DNA from: Betaproteobacteria bacterium
GTDB lineage: Bacteria; Pseudomonadota; Gammaproteobacteria; Burkholderiales; Burkholderiaceae
NCBI GenBank assembly: GCA_018969885.1
Contig: JAGWXN010000008.1
Location: 1-31,128, forward strand
Length of the DNA: 31,128 nt
Reading direction: 5' to 3'
Part shown: positions 14,464 through 23,581 of the stretch, one piece after another
Layout of the letters: the number at the start of each line of letters is the position of its first letter
Position numbering within the stretch: position 1 is the first letter of the stretch
The notes under the pieces: generated by a model
The model's database searches: none
The model's input: only the letters and a program-made list of their open reading frames with translations
Told to the model about the DNA's origin: nothing
Position numbers and translations under genes: made by a program

Positions 14464-16149
14464 ATGGTCGAAAGCAAAACACAGACGCGGGCAGTTCTCG
14501 GGATCGACCTTGGTTCTTCGGCCGCACGCGCAGTGATCATGGCACCGGGTGAAAGCCAGATCCTCGGGGAGGGCGAGGCCGCCTATCCTTCCGGTGTCGA
14601 TGGCGTGATGACCGACCCGGCGGACCCCGACATTGCGCGGCAGAACCCGTCCGATTATCTCTCCGCTTTGGCTGACTCTGTGCGTGCGGCGATGGCGGCG
14701 GCGGGCACGCCCGCGGTCGCTGGCATCGGCGTGTGCGCCACAGGCTCGACGCCAGTCCCTGTTACGGCGCAGATGAAGCCGCTTGCCGGTTTGCCCGGCA
14801 TGGAGGATCGTCCGGCTGCGCGGGCGTGGATGTGGAAGGATCACAGTGCAGCTGCCGAGGCGGACGAACTGGCGGCCGCGCTGACCCGAGACGATCCCGC
14901 GCGGCTAGCGGCAACGGGTGGGTCAACGTCGTCCGAATGGTTCTGGGCCAAGCTGCTGAAGCTGCTTCGTGAGGATCCGGAGGTTGGCTCACTCACGCAG
15001 GCCTTCGTCGAATTGCAGGATTTCGTGCCTGCGGTGCTTTGCGGCCTAGATAATGCGGAAGGGCTGGTGCGCGGGGTTTGCGCGGCAGGGCACAAGGGGC
15101 ATTGGGATCCCGCGCAGGGCGGCTGGCCTGATCCGGCCATCTTGTCCTGCCTGCATCCTGACTTGCCCCGCGCCGCGGGGCGGCTTGGCGATCCGCGCAG
15201 CCACACGCAGCCCGCCGGATCACTATGTGCCGACTGGGCCAAGCGGCTCGGGCTCAAACCCGGCATTCCGGTCGCTGCAGGTTTGCTCGATGCCCATGCC
15301 GGCGCGCTTGGCGCCGGGGTGGCGCCGGGCACGCTGGTGCGGATAATGGGGACGAGCAGTTGCGATATCGCTGTGGTCGTGGGGGGCGCGCATGCGATAC
15401 CCACGCGCGGTCTGGCGGGTGCGGTCGACGGTTCGGTGGTGCCGGGCCTTGCCGGATTGGAAGCCGGGCAGGCAGCGGTCGGCGACTTGTTCGCTTGGGC
15501 CGCGCGTCTGTTGCGACCTGGCGAGCCGGCTGGGGCGGCGATCGCCGATTTGTCCGCGCTGGCCGCAGGCCTCGAGCCGGGAGAAAGTGGCCTCGTTGCG
15601 CTCGACTGGAATAACGGCAACCGTTCGGTACTGATGGACCCCGCGCTCTCCGGGCTTGTGATCGGTCAGACGTTGGCCACCAGACCCGAGCATATATTTC
15701 GCGCCATGCTCGAAGCCAGTGCCTTCGGGGCGCGGCGGATACTCAATCAGTTTGAAGGAGCAGGAGTGCCGGTGCACGCAATCACGGTATCGGGCGGGGT
15801 CATCACCCGCAACGACCTGGCGCGCGCGATCCTGGCCGATGTGCTGGGTGTTCCCATCTCGGTTTCTGGGGCGGGGCAGGCGAGCGCGCGGGGTGCCGCG
15901 ATCGCGGCCAGCGTGGCGGCCGGCCTCCATCCCGATGTCTCCGCAGCGCAAACCGCTATGGTTCCACCACCGGCGCTGACCGCCACGCCCGATCCTGCCC
16001 GCGCAGCAGTCTATGCGCGACTCTACCACCACTATCTCGTCCTCCACGATGCGTTCGGGGAGGGCAATGCGCCGCTTGCCAAGATGATGCGCGAACTGCG
16101 CAGTATCCGGCAATTGGCCGCGCGATCCTCACAAGGAGCGAAACCATGA
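14464..16149 (+). CDS. FGGY-family carbohydrate kinase, ribulokinase-like
   Basis: At 561 residues it matches the length of AraB-type ribulokinases. It opens with the phosphate-1 motif G-I-D-L-G-S-S (13-19). It carries M-W-K-D-H-S-A and L-D-W-N-N-G-N-R-S, both characteristic of ribulokinases, and L-L-D-A-H-A-G with the presumed catalytic base Asp276. The C-terminal ATPase half includes G-T-S-S-C-D. The reaction is ATP-dependent phosphorylation of a ketose such as L- or D-ribulose; the exact sugar is not determinable here. The stop overlaps the next gene's ATG by 4 bases, so kinase and isomerase are coupled. No araA or araD is present, which argues for a different pathway from standard arabinose use. 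GGGAGG lies 4 bases before the ATG. Confidence 0.88.
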   Translation: MVESKTQTRAVLGIDLGSSAARAVIMAPGESQILGEGEAAYPSGVDGVMTDPADPDIARQNPSDYLSALADSVRAAMAAAGTPAVAGIGVCATGSTPVPVTAQMKPLAGLPGMEDRPAARAWMWKDHSAAAEADELAAALTRDDPARLAATGGSTSSEWFWAKLLKLLREDPEVGSLTQAFVELQDFVPAVLCGLDNAEGLVRGVCAAGHKGHWDPAQGGWPDPAILSCLHPDLPRAAGRLGDPRSHTQPAGSLCADWAKRLGLKPGIPVAAGLLDAHAGALGAGVAPGTLVRIMGTSSCDIAVVVGGAHAIPTRGLAGAVDGSVVPGLAGLEAGQAAVGDLFAWAARLLRPGEPAGAAIADLSALAAGLEPGESGLVALDWNNGNRSVLMDPALSGLVIGQTLATRPEHIFRAMLEASAFGARRILNQFEGAGVPVHAITVSGGVITRNDLARAILADVLGVPISVSGAGQASARGAAIAASVAAGLHPDVSAAQTAMVPPPALTATPDPARAAVYARLYHHYLVLHDAFGEGNAPLAKMMRELRSIRQLAARSSQGAKP

Positions 16150-17660
16150 GCGACACCATCCGCATCTTCTGGCCGGGCGACTATCGCGATCTGCCCAACC
16201 AGCTGGCTCTGCCGCTGCTGGAGGCGGCGACGGCGCAGCTCGAACGCGCGCTCGACAGGCTGGGGCGCCGACACGCGCGAGTTGAAGGGTTCCTGTCGCG
16301 CCCGCACGAGGCCATCGCTGCGGTCGGCCCGATCGATGAGCCGCTGATCGGTCTCTACACGCACTGGGTCTATGCCCCCCACACAGTCGACGGGGTGGTC
16401 GGGAAGACCAACCCGCTGCTGATGCTGTCGAATTTTTCGGGCACGTGGCCGGGGCTGGTCGGCCTGCTCAACACCGGGGCGTGTCTGTCGGCCGAAGGAC
16501 GCGCGCATAGCCGATTGTGGACTTCCGAGCCGATCGACGCCGATGATGAGACCATGGCTCGGCTTGAGGCATGGTGCGAAACCGGGGTGATCCACCATCC
16601 CGATGCCTGCGTGCGGACCCCGCCGCCTGTGAGCGATGCTGCCGAGACGCTGGCGGCGGAAGTGCATGCTGCAATGCAGGCGAGGCGCCCGCTGGTGCTG
16701 ATGCTCGGCGACACCTCGATGGGCATGATCAACGGTTATTTCGGCGTGCGCACACTGCACCGGCTAGGCTTTTCCGAACACAAAATCGATCAGGCATGGA
16801 TCATCGACTACGGCCACCGCGTTAGCGACCGCCGGATCGACGATGCGTTGGCCTTCGTGAAGGATCGCGGCGTCACCTTCCATTATGGCGCGGCCAATGC
16901 CGCCGACTTCACCGAACATGCCACCCGCGAGCAGCTGCGCGATTACCTTGCGGTGCTCGATATGGTGCAGGAATTCGGTGCGGATGCGATCGGGTGGCAA
17001 TACCAGCTCGGCCTCATCCGCCAGCGCCCGCCCTCCGATTTTGCCGAGGGGCTGTTCAACTCGACCTGCCGGCCCGAAGGCAATGGTGACACCATCGTGG
17101 ATGCCACCGAAGCCGATCAGGGCAATGTACTGCCGATGGAGATGATGAAGCGGCTGCTGAAGGCCAAGGGTCTGCACCAAAGTGTCGCTTTCCACGACGT
17201 GCGCTGGGGGATCGAACACGAAGGGCGCTTCCTGTGGGTGCTGCTCAACTCGGGATCGGCAGGGGCCTATGCCTTCAATCACGATCCCGATACCCTTCAG
17301 GGCGTGCACAGCTTCCGCCAGCCCGCGCAATACTTCCCCACCCCGGGCGGCAGCTTTGCTGGCGAGAGCCTGCCCGGCGCGATCACTTGGGCACGGGCGT
17401 GGCTCGACGATGGCGAACCAGTGATGGATGTCGGCAGTGGCGAAGTCGTCAGGCTACCGCCCGAAAAGCTGCGTTCGACCTGGGATGCGACCACACCCGA
17501 ATGGCCGATCATGATGGCCGACCTCGGCATCGGCCGCGACGGGCTGATGGCGCATTACCAATCGAACCACATCGCGGTGTGCTACGGCGACATCCTCGGC
17601 GAGATGATCGCCCTGTCACGCAGGATGGGGTTCCGCGTCCGCTACCTCTCTGACAGCTGA
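16146..17660 (+). CDS. L-fucose/L-arabinose isomerase family protein
   Basis: This 504-residue protein resembles the fucose-isomerase fold but is shorter than E. coli FucI (591). Candidate metal ligands are Glu322 in A-T-E-A-D-Q-G-N, Asp351 in F-H-D-V-R-W and His475 in Q-S-N-H-I-A-V, matching the Glu/Asp/His set of FucI in order and rough spacing. FucI-type enzymes interconvert aldoses and ketoses (L-fucose to L-fuculose, D-arabinose to D-ribulose) using Mn2+. Coupling to a ribulokinase-like kinase fits a two-step isomerise-then-phosphorylate route. The sugar could be fucose, D-arabinose or a relative released by the glycoside hydrolase at 26052. No aldolase or epimerase follows, so the pathway must finish elsewhere. 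Confidence 0.8.
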   Translation: MSDTIRIFWPGDYRDLPNQLALPLLEAATAQLERALDRLGRRHARVEGFLSRPHEAIAAVGPIDEPLIGLYTHWVYAPHTVDGVVGKTNPLLMLSNFSGTWPGLVGLLNTGACLSAEGRAHSRLWTSEPIDADDETMARLEAWCETGVIHHPDACVRTPPPVSDAAETLAAEVHAAMQARRPLVLMLGDTSMGMINGYFGVRTLHRLGFSEHKIDQAWIIDYGHRVSDRRIDDALAFVKDRGVTFHYGAANAADFTEHATREQLRDYLAVLDMVQEFGADAIGWQYQLGLIRQRPPSDFAEGLFNSTCRPEGNGDTIVDATEADQGNVLPMEMMKRLLKAKGLHQSVAFHDVRWGIEHEGRFLWVLLNSGSAGAYAFNHDPDTLQGVHSFRQPAQYFPTPGGSFAGESLPGAITWARAWLDDGEPVMDVGSGEVVRLPPEKLRSTWDATTPEWPIMMADLGIGRDGLMAHYQSNHIAVCYGDILGEMIALSRRMGFRVRYLSDS

Positions 17661-17667
17661 GCGGGGC

Positions 17668-17687
17668 GGAACGTCAGCTGACGTTCC
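17668..17687. terminator. 20-bp perfect palindrome between convergent genes
   Basis: GGAACGTCAGCTGACGTTCC is an exact palindrome starting 8 bases after the isomerase stop and overlapping the last codons of the convergent serine hydrolase. After one mismatch on each side three more base pairs match. As RNA it can form an 8-bp stem with an AGCT loop in either direction, which suits a bidirectional terminator. There is no T-tract on either side, so intrinsic termination is doubtful and a protein-binding site is the alternative. Confidence 0.4.
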
Positions 17688-19653
17688 ACCCGATCAGGCC
17701 ATAGCTCCAAAAGGCGAACAGCAGCGGGATCGCGCCGAGGCCGAGCAGCCGCAGGTGCCAGCGGCCGAGACCGCCGCGCCATCCTGCGATGGCGGGCTGC
17801 CGCAAGCCGAGCACGGCCAGTACGACCAAGGCAAGCGCGCCGAGGGCGACGAGGTTCATCCAGATCTGGAACGGCACCAGATCCATGCTGCTGGTCTGCA
17901 CATATTTGAGCGGCTCGACCGGCGCGCTGGCCCATGACCGGAAGAACAGCACGGGCGAAGCGATCAGCGCGAAGGGCATCCCCACCGCCAGCCAGCGCCC
18001 GCAGCTGCCCTTGGACCAGAGCAGCGCCAGGAGGCCGGTCAGCAGCACCAGCGCGCCGACCAGTAGCGCCGTGTTCCACAGCGAGGGCCGCGCCAGCCCT
18101 TCGGCCTTGTGATAGACCGCGTCGGTATATTGCAAGCTTGCGCGGGTCGGTTGGCCGGCCTCGTCGGGTAAAAACACGATCACGTCGCTCCAGCCGGAAG
18201 GCTTGTCCGGCTGGAGCGCCTCGCTGCGCCAGAATACGTTGTCGCCGTGCGGCTTGAAGCCCCTGCTCGCCCCCAGTTGCAGCGCGCCGTCGCCCGGCAC
18301 GCTGACCGGCATGGGGCCGCCGAGGAAGTTGGCCGAGAAGATCTCGCTGACCGAGCGGATCTGGCGGCGCTGGCTGATGTATTCGCCTGCATAGGGGGCA
18401 AGGTCCGATGCCGGTGTGCCGACGGCTGCCGGTGCCTGCCAGCGGCCGAGCAGAGCCTCGAGCCCGGCAGAGCGGATGCCGCTCAGCGTGGGCAATGGGC
18501 GACCTGCCTGTGCGGCATCGGGTGCGGGGGCCGGGGGCAGGCCGAGCAAGCTGGCAAGCGGTAGCGTTACCCCGCCTTCACCCGTGACCGCGACGAAGAT
18601 CCCGGTCTTCCGGTCGGGCAGCAGGGTCATATAGCTGCTAGTCCCGATGGTCCGGCCGCCGTGCTCCGCCAGCCGCGTTCCGTTCCAGTCGTTGATCATG
18701 AACAGGAGGCCATAGCCCTGCACCGCCGGATGCGTGCCGCCCTGCCGCGCGAACGCGAGCGCGCGGCCCTGCTCGCCGAGGATATCGGCAATGCCGAGTT
18801 CGGGGCTGCCGCCCATCAGCGCGATCATATAGTGCGCCGCATCCTCGCCCGACATGGCGAGGCCTCCCGCCATGCGATTGATCGGATGGTTGGCCCAGGT
18901 GTCGGGCAAGGGGCGCGTGCCGCCGTTGGCGTAGATGACCTGCGCCTGCGCGGCGTTCAGGATTGGCTCCGGCCCCTTGACCACGACCGCATTCACCATA
19001 CGCGCAGGCCCGAACACGCGCTCGGCGAGGTAGCGGTCCATGGGCATCTTCGCCGTGTCTTCCGCCATAAAGCCAAGCAGCCCTGCGCCAAAATTGGAGT
19101 AGTTGCTGCCGGTATTGGCGGGCACGATGTAGCCTGGGACATTGTCGTTGAGATAGCTCGCGTCGATTGTCGGGAAAACCTCGCCTGCTCGCATGAAGGG
19201 TTGGCGGCGCTCGGCAAAGCCGGCCTGGTGGGTTGCCAGCATCCGGATCGTGACCGGCGTGCCGCGATTGTCGGGTACCTTCCAGCGGGTCAGGTAGGCA
19301 TTGACCGGATCATCGATGGAGCGGATGCGCCCCTCGCTCATGGCCTGCGCAACGGCAACGCCGACGAGGGTCTTGGTGATCGAGCCGGTGCGGAAGCGGG
19401 TGCGTGCCGGATCGACCAGGACCTTTCCTGCAGCATCGGCATGGCCATAGGCCTTGAGACTCACGATCCGGCCATCCTGCACCACGGCGATCACCGCGCC
19501 GGTATGGCGGACCGTGCCGCGCGGGCCGAACATCCGGTCGAAGGCCGCTTCGATGCTGCCGATTCCTGTCGGCTGCGCTGGCGACTGGGCGAAAGCCACC
19601 AGACTGCTTCCCAGCAACAAGACCCCGGCCATGAAGCTCGCAATCCAACGCAT
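17674..19653 (-). CDS. Exported serine hydrolase (beta-lactamase/class C type) with C-terminal membrane domain
   Basis: A 659-residue protein. Residues 1-23 form a signal peptide. The beta-lactamase-like domain carries Ser91-x-x-Lys94 in G-S-I-T-K, Tyr185-Ser-Asn187, and an H-G-G motif in E-H-G-G-R-T-I-G. A linker of about 180 residues follows. Four hydrophobic helices, from about residue 540 to the end, anchor the C-terminus in the membrane. Such proteins act on D-amino-acid peptides, esters or amides outside the cytoplasm; true beta-lactamase activity is not implied. GAGGAG precedes the ATG. It is divergent from an MFS carrier over a very short gap, suggesting hydrolysis of a substrate whose product is imported, or a shared regulator. 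Its last codons overlap the palindrome at 17668. Confidence 0.88.
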   Translation of the reverse strand: MRWIASFMAGVLLLGSSLVAFAQSPAQPTGIGSIEAAFDRMFGPRGTVRHTGAVIAVVQDGRIVSLKAYGHADAAGKVLVDPARTRFRTGSITKTLVGVAVAQAMSEGRIRSIDDPVNAYLTRWKVPDNRGTPVTIRMLATHQAGFAERRQPFMRAGEVFPTIDASYLNDNVPGYIVPANTGSNYSNFGAGLLGFMAEDTAKMPMDRYLAERVFGPARMVNAVVVKGPEPILNAAQAQVIYANGGTRPLPDTWANHPINRMAGGLAMSGEDAAHYMIALMGGSPELGIADILGEQGRALAFARQGGTHPAVQGYGLLFMINDWNGTRLAEHGGRTIGTSSYMTLLPDRKTGIFVAVTGEGGVTLPLASLLGLPPAPAPDAAQAGRPLPTLSGIRSAGLEALLGRWQAPAAVGTPASDLAPYAGEYISQRRQIRSVSEIFSANFLGGPMPVSVPGDGALQLGASRGFKPHGDNVFWRSEALQPDKPSGWSDVIVFLPDEAGQPTRASLQYTDAVYHKAEGLARPSLWNTALLVGALVLLTGLLALLWSKGSCGRWLAVGMPFALIASPVLFFRSWASAPVEPLKYVQTSSMDLVPFQIWMNLVALGALALVVLAVLGLRQPAIAGWRGGLGRWHLRLLGLGAIPLLFAFWSYGLIGWNVS

Positions 19654-19732
19654 CGTGCTCTCCTCTCGCTGGACAAAAGCGTAAAGTTATGTTCAGCAAT
19701 CGACAAGACGTTTCGGATTGGAAATTATTGTC
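19654..19732. promoter_or_regulatory. Short divergent promoter region
   Basis: Only 79 bases separate the serine hydrolase and the MFS gene, which are transcribed apart, so both promoters must lie or overlap here. On the minus strand TTGTCG and TACGCT with a 17-base spacer form a weak candidate for the hydrolase. No clear ribosome-binding site is visible for the carrier. Confidence 0.35.
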
Positions 19733-21073
19733 GTGACCAGCGCTCCTGCCAGTCCGGCCGTGCCGCAGCCGGCCATTACCCCGCTGCGAGCATGGCTGAC
19801 CGTCTTCGTCCTGCTGACGGCCGCGATCATCTCCTTCATCGACCGCCAGCTGCTGAGCCTACTGATAGATCCGATCAAGCATGACCTGGCCGTCAGCGAC
19901 TTCCAGATGGGGCTGCTGGTGGGGCCGGCATTCGCGCTGTTTCACGCGCTCGCAGGAATCCCCTGTGGCTGGCTGGCGGACAGGGCAGGGCGCGGCAAGG
20001 TGGTGGCGGGAGGCATAGCTCTGTGGTCCGCGCTCACCGCGGGGAGCGGCTTTGCGGCGTCGTACCCCCAACTGTTCCTCGCGCGAATGGGCGTCGGCGT
20101 GGGTGAGGCGACGCTCGGCCCGAGCGCCCATTCACTGATTGCGGACAGCTTCGATGCCAAACGTCTGCCACTCGCAATGTCGGTCTATTCGACCGGCGTG
20201 GCGCTGGGGGCGGGACTGGCCTTCGCTTTCGGCGCGCAGGCGGTCAGCCTTGCCGGCCATCTGCCCGACAACCTGCCGCTGGTGGGTGGCCTGCGCGACT
20301 GGCAGCTCGCCTTCGTGGTCGTCGGTCTGCCGGGCCTGGCGGTTGCGCTGCTGGTGCTGCTGGTGGTCCGCGATCCGCGTCTCAAGGCGCAGCAAGCCGA
20401 CGGGAAAGCGATCCTTGCGGGCCTCGGGCCGCTCTGGCGCGAAAATCGTCGCCTCATCCTCACCTATCTCGCCGCGATCAGCGCGCTGACCGGATCGGGC
20501 TATGCCAGCCTCACCTGGCTGCCCGCGCATTTCATCCGCAACTTCGGCTGGACGCCGCAAGAGGCGGGGCTGATGCTCGGGGTGATGCTGATGGTGGCGG
20601 GGGTAGCGGGCGCGCTGGCGGCCGGGGCGGCGGGCTCCTTCCTCGCGCGGCGCGGTGTGCTGGATGCGTCGCTTCGCGTGATCCTTGCCGCAGCGCTGCT
20701 CCATGCACCGCTGACAGCGGCCGTCACGCTGGTGGGATCGTCGACGCTCGCTGTCGTGCTGATGGCCCCCGCAACCTTCCTTTCGAGCGCCTTTGTCGCG
20801 CTCGGCCCTGCGGCGGTACAGGCGGCAACGCCGGTCGCCCTGCGCGGGCGGACGGCGGCGATCGTGCTGATGGTGACGAGCCTTGCCGGAATGGTGGCCG
20901 GCCCGGTCGGCGTGGGTGCGCTTACCTCCTTCGCCTTCGGCGACGACAAGGCGGTGGGGATCGGCCTTGCGATTGTCGCAGGGGCGCTTTCGCTGGCCGG
21001 GGGTCTGTGCCTCCTTGCCGCGCTCGCACCCTATCGTGCGGCGATCGGGCGGATCAGAACCGCGACGGGTTGA
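19733..21073 (+). CDS. MFS transporter, Spinster-like
   Basis: About 446 residues with the twelve-helix pattern of the major facilitator superfamily. Helix 1 contains F-I-D-R-Q-L-L-S-L-L, typical of the Spinster-like MFS branch. The loop motif G-W-L-A-D-R-A-G-R-G-K (motif A) follows helix 2, and R-M-G-V-G-V-G-E-A marks helix 4. Members move lipids, sugar acids or other organic anions; the cargo here is unknown. I chose GTG 19733, though TTG 19718 in the same frame is possible; neither has a good Shine-Dalgarno. It is divergent from the exported serine hydrolase and its 3' end overlaps the convergent dehydratase gene by 20 bases. Confidence 0.87.
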   Translation: MTSAPASPAVPQPAITPLRAWLTVFVLLTAAIISFIDRQLLSLLIDPIKHDLAVSDFQMGLLVGPAFALFHALAGIPCGWLADRAGRGKVVAGGIALWSALTAGSGFAASYPQLFLARMGVGVGEATLGPSAHSLIADSFDAKRLPLAMSVYSTGVALGAGLAFAFGAQAVSLAGHLPDNLPLVGGLRDWQLAFVVVGLPGLAVALLVLLVVRDPRLKAQQADGKAILAGLGPLWRENRRLILTYLAAISALTGSGYASLTWLPAHFIRNFGWTPQEAGLMLGVMLMVAGVAGALAAGAAGSFLARRGVLDASLRVILAAALLHAPLTAAVTLVGSSTLAVVLMAPATFLSSAFVALGPAAVQAATPVALRGRTAAIVLMVTSLAGMVAGPVGVGALTSFAFGDDKAVGIGLAIVAGALSLAGGLCLLAALAPYRAAIGRIRTATG

Positions 21074-22265
21074 GCCCGAGCTCTCCAAGCCGCGCGAGGA
21101 TGCGCTCGGCCGCTTCGGGCTCGGGCACCTCGATCTCGAACTCGACCCGCGCCGATCGCGCCGCGATCTCGCCAAACGCGCGGTCGTGGGTCACGGCATT
21201 GATGTTGCCTGACAGCGCTCCGATCTCGGCGCACACCAATGCGAGCGCGCCGGCCTGATCGGACAGGTCTGCGCGCAGCCGGATCAGACGCCCCTCGCGC
21301 GCCAGTTGGCGCTGGAGGATCGCGGTGAGGAGACGGTTGTCGATGTTTCCGCCGCACAGAACCAGCCCGACCTTGCGGCCCCGGTAGCGTTCCGGCTGGG
21401 CCAGCACCGCGGCAAGCCCCGCTGCGCCCGCGCCTTCCACCAGGGTCTTTTCGATCTGGAGCAGTAGCGCGATCGCATTTTCGATCAGCGCTTCTGAGAC
21501 GACCTCGATTCGGTCGACATGGGTGCCGACATAGTCGCGGGTGCGTTGCCCGGGCTCGATCACCGCGATGCCTTCGGCAATCGAGACGCCGGGCCGGGCG
21601 GGTTCGGGCCAGTGGCCGAAGTGGTGGGCCATGCCCGGGAAGCGTTCCGACTGCACCCCGACGATCTCGATCCCCGGAGCGAGGCCTCGTGCCGCGACCG
21701 AAATGCCCGAGATCAGCCCGCCCCCGCCGATCGCCACGACCAGCACGTCAAGATCGGGCTGGTCGGTCAGCATTTCGAGGCCGACCGTGCCTTGCCCGGC
21801 AATCACGACATCGTCGTCATAGGGGTGAATTAAGGTCAGCCCGCGTTCCTCCACCAGCGCGGGGATTGCGGCGGTCGCTTCGGCAAAGTCGCGGCCGGTC
21901 AGGATCACTTCTGCGCCGAAGTCGCGGGTGCGGTTGGCCTTGATCGCCGGGGTCGAGGTCGGCATCACGATGGTCGCCGGAATGCCGAGCTTGCCCGCGT
22001 GATAGGCGATCCCCTGCGCGTGATTGCCAGCCGAGACCGCGATCACGCCGCGCGCCCGCTCGTCCTCGGTCAAGCCAAGCAGCCGATTGAGCGCGCCGCG
22101 CTGCTTGAACGAGGCGGTGAACTGGAGGTTCTCGAACTTCAGCCATAGATCCGCGCCGGTCACCTCCGACAGGGTCGCCGAACGCAGGAAGGGCGTGCGG
22201 TCCACTTGCCCTGCGATCCGCTCGGCTGCCGCGTTGATGTCGGCAAACGTGATAAGGGGTGTCAT
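21054..22265 (-). CDS. PLP-dependent threonine/serine dehydratase with C-terminal ACT domain
   Basis: A 403-residue fold-type II PLP enzyme. The cofactor lysine is Lys54 in A-S-F-K-Q-R-G-A. S-A-G-N-H-A-Q-G and the phosphate loop G-G-G-G-L-I-S-G-I follow, then a short ACT domain from about residue 325. This layout fits the threonine ammonia-lyases of about 400 residues with a single ACT domain, rather than the longer biosynthetic IlvA. It converts threonine to 2-oxobutyrate plus ammonia, with serine as a possible alternative. I start at ATG 22265, which overlaps the E2 stop as ATGA; another start at 22280 would lie inside the E2 gene. The preceding E1 and E2 genes would consume its 2-oxobutyrate. 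Confidence 0.9.
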   Translation of the reverse strand: MTPLITFADINAAAERIAGQVDRTPFLRSATLSEVTGADLWLKFENLQFTASFKQRGALNRLLGLTEDERARGVIAVSAGNHAQGIAYHAGKLGIPATIVMPTSTPAIKANRTRDFGAEVILTGRDFAEATAAIPALVEERGLTLIHPYDDDVVIAGQGTVGLEMLTDQPDLDVLVVAIGGGGLISGISVAARGLAPGIEIVGVQSERFPGMAHHFGHWPEPARPGVSIAEGIAVIEPGQRTRDYVGTHVDRIEVVSEALIENAIALLLQIEKTLVEGAGAAGLAAVLAQPERYRGRKVGLVLCGGNIDNRLLTAILQRQLAREGRLIRLRADLSDQAGALALVCAEIGALSGNINAVTHDRAFGEIAARSARVEFEIEVPEPEAAERILARLGELGLNPSRF

Positions 22266-23581
22266 GCCAGCATCCGCCACGGATTCTCGACCAGCGTCTT
22301 GAAGGCCGCCATGAAGGCCGCGCCGACTGCGCCGTCGATTACGCGATGATCGAAGCTGCCGGTAACGCTCGCCACCGTTGCAACCGTCACCGCGTCGTCA
22401 ACCACATGGGCCCGCCGTTCGCCTGCACCAATGGCGAGGATCATCGCTTCGGGCGGGTTGATCACGGCGTCGAATTGCTTGATCCCGAACATCCCGAGGT
22501 TCGAAAGGCTGGCAGTTCCGCCGGTATATTCGGCTGGTTGGAGTTTGCCCTCTTTGGCCCGCGCGGCAAGATCCTTCATCTCGGCCGCGATGGCCGAGAG
22601 CGACTTGCTCGCGGCATCGCGGATCACGGGGGTGATGAGCCCGCCGGGCACGGCCACCGCCACCGATATATCGGCGCGCTGGTACCGGCGGATGACATCG
22701 GCGGCTAAGCTCACATTGGCATCGGGCACCTGCATCAGCGTGATCGCCTGGGCCTTGAGCAGCATGTCATTGACGCTGAGCTTGCCCCCGTCCGCAGCGA
22801 GCGCCGCATTGAGTTCTGCGCGCAGTGCTAGCAGCGGGTCCAGCAAGACGTCGACCGTCAGGTAGAAGTGCGGAACCTGCTGCTTGGATTCGGTCAGCCG
22901 CCGCGCGATCGTCTTGCGCATATTCGTGAGCCGCTCGACTTCGAACGGCGCATCCATTGCAGATGGTGCGGGAGCCGCTGCCGCTTCAGGCGCGGTGACG
23001 GGTAGAGTGGTGGTGGTGGAGGTGGTGGGCGCTGCTGGAACCGGGGGCGGCGCTGCGGGCTGAGCGGGGTGCAGCCCTGCGGCGCGCCTCAGATCGGCCA
23101 GCGTTACTTGGCGACCTGCCTGCCTTTTCGCAAGCTCCGCCAGATCGACGCCTAGTACCAGCGAGAGCTTGCGGCCCAGCGGCGTGGCATCGACGTGCGA
23201 GGCGAGCGGAACGGGCGGCGGGGTAGAGCCGCGCTCGGACAGCGGCCCGGACGGCAGCGCTGACGTTGGGGCAGGCGAGGGCGCAGGCTCGGGCTTCGAC
23301 TCAGATTCCGATGCCGGCACCAGAGCGGGCGGTATGGCTTCTCCCTCCGCCGCCAGTCGCAGAATCACTTCCCCCACGGCAATATCCTCGGCTCCGTCAG
23401 CTACCAGGATTTCGGCAACGATCCCATCGTCGGCGGCTTCCAGTTCCATCGTTGCCTTCTCGGTTTCAATTTCGGCGATCACGTCGCCGGCTTTCACCGC
23501 ATCGCCGACCTTGACGTGCCATTTGGCAAGCGTGCCTGTCTCCATCGTCGGTGACAGGGCAGGCATGATCACTGCAGTCAT
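22262..23581 (-). CDS. 2-oxo-acid dehydrogenase E2 (dihydrolipoyl acyltransferase)
   Basis: A 439-residue E2. The N-terminal lipoyl domain carries the lipoylation motif E-T-E-K-A-T with Lys42. A Pro/Ala/Ser-rich linker follows, then a peripheral-subunit-binding-type segment A-T-P-L-G-R-K-L, another Ala/Pro linker, and the catalytic core ending in S-F-D-H-R-V-I-D-G (His412, Asp416). It transfers the acyl group from E1-bound thiamine diphosphate to CoA. Both ends overlap neighbours by 4 bases (ATGA), so E1, E2 and dehydratase form one coupled operon. No E3 is present; the shared cellular dihydrolipoamide dehydrogenase presumably serves. Confidence 0.93.
   Translation of the reverse strand: MTAVIMPALSPTMETGTLAKWHVKVGDAVKAGDVIAEIETEKATMELEAADDGIVAEILVADGAEDIAVGEVILRLAAEGEAIPPALVPASESESKPEPAPSPAPTSALPSGPLSERGSTPPPVPLASHVDATPLGRKLSLVLGVDLAELAKRQAGRQVTLADLRRAAGLHPAQPAAPPPVPAAPTTSTTTTLPVTAPEAAAAPAPSAMDAPFEVERLTNMRKTIARRLTESKQQVPHFYLTVDVLLDPLLALRAELNAALAADGGKLSVNDMLLKAQAITLMQVPDANVSLAADVIRRYQRADISVAVAVPGGLITPVIRDAASKSLSAIAAEMKDLAARAKEGKLQPAEYTGGTASLSNLGMFGIKQFDAVINPPEAMILAIGAGERRAHVVDDAVTVATVASVTGSFDHRVIDGAVGAAFMAAFKTLVENPWRMLA

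Noticed and set aside
14464..17660. Annotation as an araBA arabinose operon
   Set aside because: The isomerase is of the fucose-isomerase type, not AraA, and no AraD epimerase or AraC regulator is present.
18661..19884. Plus-strand open frame of 407 codons
   Set aside because: It is the complement of the serine hydrolase gene, whose signal peptide and catalytic motifs are clear; long antisense frames are expected in GC-rich DNA.
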